64,000 bases of DNA from Tessaracoccus oleiagri (lineage in GTDB: Bacteria > Actinomycetota > Actinomycetes > Propionibacteriales > Propionibacteriaceae): NCBI RefSeq assembly GCF_900103275.1, contig NZ_FNGP01000001.1, positions 372,001 through 436,000 of the forward strand, given 5' to 3'. This document shows, one piece after another, positions 24,644 to 31,968 of this stretch. The notes beneath the pieces were generated by a model. It was not told the origin of the DNA. It was given only the letters and a program-made list of their open reading frames with translations, and did not search any database. The translations under genes were made by a program, and so were the position numbers. Numbering within the stretch: position 1 is the stretch's first letter; each line of letters opens with the position of its first letter.

Positions 24644-26074
24644 ATGAGCGACGAAGCTGATGCCGGGCCGGTGCTGGTGCCCGTCGACCAGCACGACCAC
24701 CACGACGGCCCGCGGATGGACCAGACCGTGCGCCGCCGGCTCCTCACCCGAGACCAGCGCTACCAGGTGGGCAAGGACCTGCGCGAGGCGGTGCCGTTCG
24801 AGTCGCTCGGCGTGTTCCGCCCGCGCGACGACCGGCCGGACCCCGTCGAGACGATCATCGCGTCGCACGACGGCCGGCAGGACGACCTCGTGCCGCTGCG
24901 GGTGGAGCGGATGGCGTCGGGCCCGTACTCGTTCCTGCGCGGCGCGGCCGACGTGATGGCGTGGGACATCGCCCACCTGCCGTCGACCGGCCTCATGCCG
25001 GTGGTCTGCGGCGACGCGCACCTCGGCAACGTCGGCTTCTACCGCTCCCCCGAGGGCGACCTGGTCATCGACCTCAACGACTTCGACGAGGCGCACACCG
25101 GCGCCTGGGAGTGGGACGTGCGGCGGCTCACCACGTCGGTCTGGGTGGCCGGGCGCGAGAACGGCAACAGCGAGGACGAGTGTCGGGAGGCGGTGATCGC
25201 GTCGGTCGAGGCCTACCGCGAGGAGGTGCGGCTGCTGTCGGAGATGCCGCTGCTGCAGCGCGCCTTCAACCGGTTCGCCGTCGACGAGTTGCGCCACACC
25301 GTCACGGAGCAGTCGCTGAAGGGCGAGATCGAGCGGACCGCGAAGAAGGCCCGCAAGAACGTCTCGGACCGGAAGCTGCCGAAGATCGTGGAGGGCGAAC
25401 AGCACCAGCGGCGCATCGTCGCGGACCCGCCGGTGATCACGAAGGTAACCGACGAGGAGCGGGAGGCGATCGCCGACGCGGTCGACGCCTACCTGCCGAC
25501 CCTCACGCCCCAGTGGCGGCGCGTCGTCGGCAGCTACTACCTGGCCGACGTGGCTCACAAGGTGGTGGGCGTCGGGTCGGTGGGGCTGCGGGCGTACGTC
25601 GCGCTGCTGGAGGGGTCCGACCCGAAGGACGTCCTGTTCCTGCAACTCAAGGAGGCGCGGCGCAGCGTCCTGGCCCCGTACGTGCACGGCGACGTGGCGT
25701 GGCACCGGCACCAGGGCGAGCGGGTCGTCGAGTACCAGCACGAGTTGCAGACGGTGTCGGACCCGCTGCTCGGTTGGACGACGATCGGCGACCGGCAGTA
25801 CTACGTGCGGCAGTGGCGCAACCAGCAGGGCACCATCGACCTCGGCTCCATCACCCCCGAGGCGCTCCGCGACTACGCGGGGATCATCGGGCACCTGCTC
25901 GCGAAGGGCCACGCCCGCACCTCGGGCGCGTCGCGGATCGCCGGGTACCTGGGCAAGAAGGACAAGGCGGCGCAGGCCTTCGCCGAGTGGGCGAGGCGGT
26001 ACGCGGACCAGACCGAGGCCGACCACGCCGCCTTCGTGAAGGCCGTCAAGGCCGGGCGGCTGCCCACCTACTGA
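24644..26074 (+). CDS. DUF2252 family protein
   Basis: 476 residues, full length for DUF2252, an uncharacterised family with a kinase-like (aminoglycoside phosphotransferase-like) core. Typical blocks are MASGPYSFLRGAADVMAWD, VVCGDAHLGNVGFY (resembling a phosphotransferase catalytic loop), VIDLNDFDEAHTGAWEWDVRRL (a DFD-like metal loop) and ARGHART-like KGHARTSGA near the end. It probably binds or transfers phosphate, but no substrate is known. It overlaps the convergent downstream gene by 7 bp. Confidence 0.88.
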   Translation: MSDEADAGPVLVPVDQHDHHDGPRMDQTVRRRLLTRDQRYQVGKDLREAVPFESLGVFRPRDDRPDPVETIIASHDGRQDDLVPLRVERMASGPYSFLRGAADVMAWDIAHLPSTGLMPVVCGDAHLGNVGFYRSPEGDLVIDLNDFDEAHTGAWEWDVRRLTTSVWVAGRENGNSEDECREAVIASVEAYREEVRLLSEMPLLQRAFNRFAVDELRHTVTEQSLKGEIERTAKKARKNVSDRKLPKIVEGEQHQRRIVADPPVITKVTDEEREAIADAVDAYLPTLTPQWRRVVGSYYLADVAHKVVGVGSVGLRAYVALLEGSDPKDVLFLQLKEARRSVLAPYVHGDVAWHRHQGERVVEYQHELQTVSDPLLGWTTIGDRQYYVRQWRNQQGTIDLGSITPEALRDYAGIIGHLLAKGHARTSGASRIAGYLGKKDKAAQAFAEWARRYADQTEADHAAFVKAVKAGRLPTY

Positions 26075-27009
26075 CGGCGGGCGACGTGCGCCGCGATCTG
26101 GTGCCCGACGAAGACCTCGTCCCAGCCCTTCGGCCCTCCGCTCAGCGACTGCAGCAGCCTCGTCGCCAAGCCGACGATCCGGAAGCCGTGCTCCCGCGTG
26201 ACCTCGCAACCGCCGGGCGCCTCCGCCACCTCGAATCGTTCGTACTTCATCACCCGTCCGTCGTCAGCGACGAACACCCACACCACGGTCCCGGCCACCC
26301 CGGTCCCTGAGGAAGGAGCGCGCCCGTCCCCGGTCCCTGAGGAGCGCGCGAAGCGCGCGTCTCGAAGGGCCGGGTCCTCCCCGTTCCCTCCGTCTCGAAG
26401 GGCCGCCCGCAGCGTAGTCGTCCTCCCCCGGCGGGTGCGACTGCCGGTCAGGCCGTCGTCGGAGACCTCGATCCCCGGGCCCCAGGCGAAGGCGCGCAGC
26501 ACCTGCGGGTCGGTGAGCGCCTCGGCGACCCGCACGGCGGGGGCGGAGAGGAACGTCGTGGAGCGGAAGGCGTAGCCGCTCGTCGGGAGCAGTTCGGGAT
26601 CCGGCGCTACGGGCTCGGAGGCGTACCCGTCGGGCGTGCTCCCGAGCTCGGCAAGCAGTGCGTCGACGTCGGCGCCCTCGGCCGCGACGAGGTCGCGCAC
26701 CGGGGGTTCGTCGAGGAGTCGGGCCACCAGGTCGACCGTCCCGGCGGCGCTGCCCGAGGCGTCGACGACCGCCTGCGCCCGGTCGGTGGCGTGCCAGTAG
26801 ACGTCGCCCTCCTCCTCCGCGCCCGCGGAGCCGACCCGCTGGCGCAGCCCGTCGAGCGTGACGCCGTGGCGTCCGAGCACTCGGGCGGCGGCACCGCCGA
26901 CGGCGAGCAGCCCTAGGAGGAGGTGGTCGACGTCGACGAGTTGGGCCCCGGCGCGGCGCGATTCGTGCACCGACGCCCGGACCCAGATCATTCCGGGATG
27001 GACCCTCAC
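26068..27009 (-). CDS. Clp N-domain plus SRPBCC-like protein carrying a repeat insertion
   Basis: 313 residues from GTG 27009. The N-terminal part (AQLVDVDHLLLGLLAVGGAAARVLG) matches a Clp N-terminal repeat, with a second, poorer repeat to about residue 120. Residues 150-313 (TFLSAPAVRVAEALTDPQVLRAFAWGPG ... CEVTREHGFRIVG) look like an SRPBCC/START-type ligand domain. There is no ATPase. DNA at 26299-26405 inserts a palindromic repeat in frame, giving the odd segment RSSGTGDGRAPSSGTGVAG. ATG 26991 is an alternative start. Function unknown; perhaps a substrate or stress sensor. Confidence 0.68.
   Translation of the reverse strand: MRVHPGMIWVRASVHESRRAGAQLVDVDHLLLGLLAVGGAAARVLGRHGVTLDGLRQRVGSAGAEEEGDVYWHATDRAQAVVDASGSAAGTVDLVARLLDEPPVRDLVAAEGADVDALLAELGSTPDGYASEPVAPDPELLPTSGYAFRSTTFLSAPAVRVAEALTDPQVLRAFAWGPGIEVSDDGLTGSRTRRGRTTTLRAALRDGGNGEDPALRDARFARSSGTGDGRAPSSGTGVAGTVVWVFVADDGRVMKYERFEVAEAPGGCEVTREHGFRIVGLATRLLQSLSGGPKGWDEVFVGHQIAAHVARRQ
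26299..26405. repeat. Palindromic intergenic-type repeat inserted in a coding region
   Basis: A partial unit (26299-26326), a full unit CCCTGAGGAGCGCGC-GAA-GCGCGCGTCTCGAAGGG (about 26335-26369) and a further half-unit with CGTCTCGAAGGG (26385-26405). The centre GCGCGC-GAA-GCGCGC is a perfect short hairpin. This resembles dispersed REP-like elements of actinobacterial genomes but lies inside the Clp-N/SRPBCC gene without breaking the frame. Confidence 0.65.
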
Positions 27010-27147
27010 CCGGCCATTGTCGCGCGCCCGATCCCCGCCCGTGCGGCAACTGTTGCCTTCGTACCCCCTCCGCTTCACGCAATTGGCGAAGTCAGGACAT
27101 CACTGTTACCCTCTAGTTGAATTTTGAACTATCACCCGGAGGTTCTC

Positions 27148-27555
27148 ATGGACGTCATCGTCCTCATCGCCCGCATTCTCTTCGTTGCCATCTTCGTTGC
27201 CTCGGGCATCGGCCACCTCAAGGCCACCGAGGCCATGACCGGCTACGCCCAGTACAAGAAGGTCCCGCTGCCCAAGTTCAGCGTCATCGCGTCCGGCATC
27301 CTGATGATCGTCGGCAGCATCTCCGTGCTCCTCGGCATCTGGGGTGACCTCGGCTCGCTCCTCCTCATGGTCGCCATCCTGCCGATCCCCTTCCTCATGC
27401 ACCAGTACTGGAACGAGGAGGGCGAGGCCAAGATGAACGAGCAGACGCAGTTCAACAAGACCCTGTCGCTCGTCGGCGGCGCGCTCGCCCTGTTCGCGCT
27501 GTTCGTGCTGGTGCCGGACCTCGGCCTCACCGTCACCGAGCCGCTGTTCGCCTGA
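27148..27555 (+). CDS. DoxX family membrane protein
   Basis: 135 residues with four hydrophobic segments. The first carries the typical DoxX pattern (ARILFVAIFVASGIGHL), followed by a short polar loop and GILMIVGSISVLLG. DoxX-like proteins are loosely tied to redox homeostasis and thiol or quinol processes; the exact role is unknown. ATG 27148 is chosen because GGAGG lies at 27138-27142. It is a monocistronic unit ending in a strong terminator. Confidence 0.85.
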   Translation: MDVIVLIARILFVAIFVASGIGHLKATEAMTGYAQYKKVPLPKFSVIASGILMIVGSISVLLGIWGDLGSLLLMVAILPIPFLMHQYWNEEGEAKMNEQTQFNKTLSLVGGALALFALFVLVPDLGLTVTEPLFA

Positions 27556-27572
27556 TCCCTCCGGATCCCTCC

Positions 27573-27604
27573 GGCCCCGACCCACTCGCTGGGTCGGGGC
27601 CGTT
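27573..27604 (+). terminator. Terminator of doxX-like gene
   Basis: Perfect 11-bp stem GGCCCCGACCC / GGGTCGGGGCC with a 7-nt loop, followed by GTTT, 18 bp after the stop codon. Confidence 0.85.
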
Positions 27605-27630
27605 TGCATTCCCCCCTCCCCGCCGAGCCG

Positions 27631-27686
27631 CCAGCGCTCCTCGCGTCCGCCTGCGCTGCATCGCAGGCACCTCGCGCGAGCGCTGG
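27631..27686. repeat. Nested palindrome (two coaxial hairpins)
   Basis: The outer arms CCAGCGCTC (27631-27639) and GAGCGCTGG (27678-27686) enclose an inner hairpin GCCTGCG-ctgcat-CGCAGGC (27649-27668). It lies between the two convergent genes, so it may act as the terminator of the minus-strand gene or be a REP-like element. Confidence 0.6.
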
Positions 27687-27698
27687 CGAACCTGCGAT

Positions 27699-28079
27699 TC
27701 ACTGCGGCAGCGTCGGGTCACCCTGCTCGGCCAGCCGCTGCGGCGCCTGAATGAGGTAGGAGTCGGTGACCATCTCGGCCACCTCCTGCCAGTCGGTGTG
27801 CTCGTCGAGGAGCATCCCCACCGCGTTGCCGCCGACGACGAAGTACGGCTCACCCATGTGCTCGAAGGCGAGCACCTCGTCGTCCCGTGCGCGGAAGGTG
27901 ATGCGGAAGCGCTGGTCGTGGCCGCCGAAGATGTGCGCGACGGTGGCGCCGGCCACCCGCCACCGCACCCCGGTCCAGGCGGGGTCCTCGTCGCAGCCGG
28001 GCAGGGCGCTCAGCACCGCGTCGACGCGACGCACCCACTCCTCGGGCACGTCGGGGCGCTGCGGCTTGGTCACAGACAC
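27699..28079 (-). CDS. MmcQ/YjbR-like small protein
   Basis: 126 residues. The arrangement of VDAVLSALPGCDEDPAWTGVRWRVAGATVAHIFG is reminiscent of the MmcQ/YjbR (CyaY-like fold) family, whose function is poorly known. The C-terminal half has WQEVAEMVTDSYLIQAPQRL, as in that family. GTG 28079 (MSVTKPQRPDVPEEW) is chosen; the longer frame to 28325 overlaps the leader of the divergent kinase gene and is Arg/Pro-rich non-native sequence. Assignment moderately sure. Confidence 0.68.
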   Translation of the reverse strand: MSVTKPQRPDVPEEWVRRVDAVLSALPGCDEDPAWTGVRWRVAGATVAHIFGGHDQRFRITFRARDDEVLAFEHMGEPYFVVGGNAVGMLLDEHTDWQEVAEMVTDSYLIQAPQRLAEQGDPTLPQ

Positions 28080-28291
28080 GGAGTCTGCCACCACCCTCTG
28101 ACTGCAGAAAGTCCTTGACACCGGGCCCGCCGTGAGCGACTGTGGTGGGGCGCAACGTTCGCGCGCTTCGAGGAAGGGAGGTCGTGAGATGTCACCCATG
28201 GTTTCGGGTCGGTTCCCGATCGCCCATTCACTCGAGGCCCCCTGCGCCTGACCTTTTTCTGCGGGGTGCCTCTTCTTCCAGGAGAACACCC

Positions 28292-29143
28292 TTGTCACAC
28301 CCTTCGTCCATTGATTGGGACGCATCCTTCTTCCGTGCCGTCTCGGAGGACCTCGCCGACGATCAGCGCTGGTCCACGTGGGAGCACACCGAACGCCTCA
28401 ACCGCGGCCCCGAGCCGTGGCCCGAATGGCTCGTCACCTCGGCGGCCGCCATCGACACCGAACTCGGCATCCTGAAGTCCGGGAAGGAGGCCGACGTCTT
28501 CCTGCTGGAGCGCGCCGTGCCCGACGACCCGGCCCAGTCCTGCCTGCTCGCCGCCAAGCGGTACCGGTCCAGCGAGCGCCGGCTGTTCCACCGCGACACC
28601 GGCTACACCGAGGGCCGACGCGTCCGCAACAGCCGCGACGGGCGCGCCATGGCCCGCAAGTCGCTCCACGGCCGGGCCGTCGAGGCCGGGCTCTGGGCCG
28701 CCGCCGAGTGGACCGCGCTCAAACGGCTCTACCTCGCCGGCGTCCCGGTGCCGTACCCGGTGCAGATCGACGGCGGCGAGATCCTCATGGAGTACATCCA
28801 CGACGGGGAAGCCGCCGCCCCGCGGCTGCACCAAACCCGGCCGTCACCGTCGGAACTCCAGGCGCTCTTCGAGCAACTTCGCGACGCGCTCTACACGATG
28901 ACCGAGCTGGGCCTGGTCCACGGCGACCTCAGCCCCTACAACACGCTCGTCACCGGCCTCGGCACCTCTGCGCCGCGGCTCGTGATCATCGACGTGCCCC
29001 AGCTCGTCGACCTCGTGGCAAACCCCAATGCCTACGAGTTCCTCTACCGCGACTGCACCAACATGGCGAACTGGTTCGCGGCCAAGGGGTTATCGATCGA
29101 CGGAGAGGAGTTCTACGCCGACGTGGTCACCCGCGCTTGGTGA
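28292..29143 (+). CDS. RIO-type serine/threonine kinase
   Basis: 283 residues. RIO kinase features: the nucleotide loop ILKSGKEADVFLL (about 53-65), LAAKRY with the catalytic Lys, the catalytic loop GLVHGDLSPYNTLV with Asp and Asn, and IIDVPQLVD as the metal-binding DxP loop. Bacterial RIO proteins are of uncertain function, possibly in ribosome or stress biology. TTG 28292 is the best start, with AGGAG at 28280-28284 giving 7-nt spacing and the protein beginning MSHPSSIDWD. Upstream in-frame extensions are low-complexity. Confidence 0.85.
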   Translation: MSHPSSIDWDASFFRAVSEDLADDQRWSTWEHTERLNRGPEPWPEWLVTSAAAIDTELGILKSGKEADVFLLERAVPDDPAQSCLLAAKRYRSSERRLFHRDTGYTEGRRVRNSRDGRAMARKSLHGRAVEAGLWAAAEWTALKRLYLAGVPVPYPVQIDGGEILMEYIHDGEAAAPRLHQTRPSPSELQALFEQLRDALYTMTELGLVHGDLSPYNTLVTGLGTSAPRLVIIDVPQLVDLVANPNAYEFLYRDCTNMANWFAAKGLSIDGEEFYADVVTRAW

Positions 29144-29490
29144 GCGGGCATAGTTCGAAGCACTTGTGGACGGTGCGGACAGTTTTGCCAGTCGGATCAG
29201 AGGATGCACGACATAATGGTTTACCCAGCACCGGGTATGTCCCAAAACTCACCCGTGCGTGGCATCGCCGCCATCGAGACTGTATTGAATTCGCGCCGGC
29301 CGTGGGAGGGAGGTAGTCAGGTGAACGAGCCACTGGAACGATCCTGCCGAATTGCACATTTGCTAATGATCGCTGATCGTGAGATCTGAAAGCATGCGCT
29401 TGGAGCCGGCCTGCATTAGGAACGTCCGTAAGAGATGCGTCGGTCCGAGCGCTTCAACGGGAGCCCCGAAAACCGAAATGTAAACAACGG
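29144..29490. other. Boundary region with base composition change
   Basis: 347 bp between the RIO kinase and the nucleosidase-domain gene. GC content falls visibly from about 29150 onward. The only coding signal is a tiny ORF (29321-29389). No tRNA or integrase was recognised, so the island's insertion site is not obvious. Confidence 0.5.
29321..29389 (+). pseudogene. 22-codon ORF with strong RBS, possible truncated gene start
   Basis: GTG 29321 is preceded by GGGAGGGAGGTAG and reads MNEPLERSCRIAHLLMIADREI then stop. A strong Shine-Dalgarno before so short an ORF suggests the 5' remnant of a gene lost when the neighbouring island arrived. No family recognised. Confidence 0.35.
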
Positions 29491-31350
29491 TCACTTCCTG
29501 GGGATTCGTTCGTAGAGGGCATCAACGAAGCGCGACCATTCTATCTTAGCTTCACTAGGAAGCTTTGACGCGAAGCCAACGAGCCAGTCTCGGTCCTCAG
29601 TCACTGAGTCCTCATTGATCGGATCTAGCTCTTGCCCTCGACCGGATTCCAAGAGGCAGTCGATCACGCACTCGAGACTTCCCGACAAAAGGGCAGCGCT
29701 GAGTACCGTTCTGATCTCCGTCCTTGGCGCGTCTAGGCGACGGCGCCCAGCGGTCAGGTCACACCACAGAGCCTCCGCCAGCAGGGGGGCGGGCCATCGA
29801 GACATCTGGCTTACCGTTGTAGCGTTCTGGGCACCGTAAGCCCCGCCCCTAGCAGCCCCAATGATCAAGCGCACCAACGTCCGCTGCTGATCAAGGTCGA
29901 AATTACCCGTCTGGAGGTGTGGGCTGTCACTTCGCAATAGGAACCGGACAGCGGTATTCTGCCGCTCGAAGTCGCCACTTGCAAGATCACGGGATAACTT
30001 CCGAAATAGGAGTGGCCAACCCCATGCCCCTTCTCTCAGCACGATGTAGGGCGTCAGGTCCTCGGAAAGTTCAACTCGTGACCGCTCCTCGTTAGTCAAG
30101 GCGTCTGAGCTAAGGAGTCCTGCCACGCTGACTGCCCCGCTCAGGGTCATAGGTCGAGGGTTCTCTGCCGGGCCCACGAGGGCAGAGACAACACGTCGAC
30201 GTACGCGCTGGGGGAGACTCCCTAACTGGTCAGGCTGGGCTAGCATGAGGGCAGCGCCGTTTGGGGTCTCGACGAGAAGTTCATCCCAGTTCACCGCTAG
30301 TTTCTCATTCACAGCGCGCGCCGCGAATCTTTTCGAAAACCTGATCATTCTTCTCTGGAAAAATCCGTTGAGTTTCGACTCATCATTGAGCGCCGATGCC
30401 AACAACCTGCACCACGCCACCCGCTCCTCGTTGTCGAGTCTTGCGAATTCCGCGTCGGCGAGTTCTGACGCTTCCTCTTCCGTATCGTCTATGAGGTCAG
30501 GATCGGTCATGATTTGCTCCACGGCATCCACGACACTTATGAGGCCCGGCGTCGTCCCGGTGTGTCCCGTGTTTCGCTGCCCGTCCCCAACCTCAAGGGT
30601 CGGCGCGCGAACGATATCGATGTAGTCGCGCAAGAACTGGGCCGTGAACGCAGCGGCGGCGTCCGCTGCTGCCGGTTGGTCCAAGTCCGACTTGCTTTCG
30701 TCGGAGTTGTCGCTTGCACCTCGTATGACCAGTACTCGGAGGGTCGGACCGGCAACGCTCGAAAGGCCGAAGCCTTCATTCTCAATTGCTAGCGCATCGG
30801 AGTGGTCCCGCTTGAGCCGTTGTTTATAGTTCGCGTCCTTCACCAACTCCTCCCCGCTAAGGATCTGTCCAACGTAGGCCTTCGGCGCCGGACCCTCTGA
30901 CGCCGGATGCCGCAACCTTTGCCAGACGTCCTCGCGTGCTGTGTGACGGGCCACGCGGACAAGGAGCTCTGAACATCTATTCAATTGCTGTCGGGCTAGA
31001 CGTTCTCCGCTTTCAACCTTGGCTCGGTGGATGTAGGCCACCTCGCTGGCTGCCACAACGTCCCCGAGTCGCAGGTCCTTGAGCGCGCCCGCGATACCCA
31101 CGAAGAGCAGGATGTCCGTTGAGCCCCGACCCTCAATCCGACCTGCCTCGGCAGCCGTCTTGATGTTCCCTGGCCCAACCTCGATGACCGTTACGATGCA
31201 TTCGCCCTCAGAGCCGTTGAGTTCTCCGACGTAGACGATTGATTCGCCCCGTGCTTCAGGTCTTGCACTTTCGATGTGCCGCAACACTGCGTCAGTCTCA
31301 CAAGGAAGCGCTGTCAGAATCGTGACACCTAGTCGCTGGGATCTGTCCAT
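29491..31350 (-). CDS. Nucleosidase-domain (MTAN/PNP-like) protein with unknown C-terminal region, candidate defence effector
   Basis: 619 residues from ATG 31350. Residues 8-250 form a nucleoside phosphorylase/MTAN-like domain: VGPGNIKTAAEAG (58-70), FVGIAGALKDLRLGDVV (83-99), AIENEGFG (188-195) with the purine-site acidic residues, and the catalytic Asp in RGASDNSD (D214). Such enzymes cleave the N-glycosidic bond of adenosine-type nucleosides. Residues 255-619 match nothing I know: mostly helical, Arg/Leu/Glu-rich, with a Ser/Leu repeat-like pattern. Codon use is more AT-rich than neighbours. It lies next to a type I restriction system, and PNP-type domains are known as effectors in bacterial conflict systems, so an NTP or nucleoside-depleting defence role is suggested, not shown. 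Confidence 0.72.
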   Translation of the reverse strand: MDRSQRLGVTILTALPCETDAVLRHIESARPEARGESIVYVGELNGSEGECIVTVIEVGPGNIKTAAEAGRIEGRGSTDILLFVGIAGALKDLRLGDVVAASEVAYIHRAKVESGERLARQQLNRCSELLVRVARHTAREDVWQRLRHPASEGPAPKAYVGQILSGEELVKDANYKQRLKRDHSDALAIENEGFGLSSVAGPTLRVLVIRGASDNSDESKSDLDQPAAADAAAAFTAQFLRDYIDIVRAPTLEVGDGQRNTGHTGTTPGLISVVDAVEQIMTDPDLIDDTEEEASELADAEFARLDNEERVAWCRLLASALNDESKLNGFFQRRMIRFSKRFAARAVNEKLAVNWDELLVETPNGAALMLAQPDQLGSLPQRVRRRVVSALVGPAENPRPMTLSGAVSVAGLLSSDALTNEERSRVELSEDLTPYIVLREGAWGWPLLFRKLSRDLASGDFERQNTAVRFLLRSDSPHLQTGNFDLDQQRTLVRLIIGAARGGAYGAQNATTVSQMSRWPAPLLAEALWCDLTAGRRRLDAPRTEIRTVLSAALLSGSLECVIDCLLESGRGQELDPINEDSVTEDRDWLVGFASKLPSEAKIEWSRFVDALYERIPRK

Positions 31351-31968
31351 GGCTCGAGAATGCCATGCTCCGACGCTTGGCGAGGGGTCTTGGACCTGAT
31401 GGGCGATCAATGCCGGGCTCGCTTGCGCTCTCCGCCCTGATAGAGGAGCGCCCGCAGCCATGACAGACGGCACCTGTGCTTTCACATATTCGCTACACGC
31501 CCGGATCCCCGACGTGCGGCCAGCGTCAACTCAGGCAGATTCGCCTGCGGAGCCCGGACACCCTCTCGAACGCGGAGGTCGCCGAGACCTGTTCCTCGGC
31601 GAAGCGACACGATGTAGGCATTCTCCGGTGCGACGGCACAGTCGCCTACCGAAGGCCCGGCGGAGTGGTCGGCCTCCGGCAGCAGCGTAGAGCTGCGGCG
31701 CTCTATCAGCGCGGCGGGCAGCTCGATCTCCAAACCGTCTTACCCGAGGCGCGGTGGACCGACAACAGCAGCTGAAAGTGACGACCTACGCGGCCGCGCG
31801 GCGCCTGTGCGACTCGATCGGCTGCGGGAGGCGTTCGACAGCGCGCCCTAGCGTGCGCGTGGAAAGGCTCGCCCGGCAACCACGCTACGTGGCCTTCGTT
31901 CAGCTTTTGGGATCAGATGTATTCAGCTTTCGTGTCCCCCCAGCGAACCAAGGACGCGGCGGCATCGT
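31351..31968. other. Unassigned stretch between nucleosidase gene and hsdR
   Basis: 618 bp with several short overlapping ORFs on both strands, none with a convincing RBS, family match or coding bias. GC rises back to the host level. It may be a decayed gene of the defence island. No hairpin or repeat stands out. Confidence 0.45.

Noticed and set aside
31351-31968. Short ORFs on both strands as genes
   Set aside because: No RBS, conserved motif or consistent codon bias; left as unassigned DNA.
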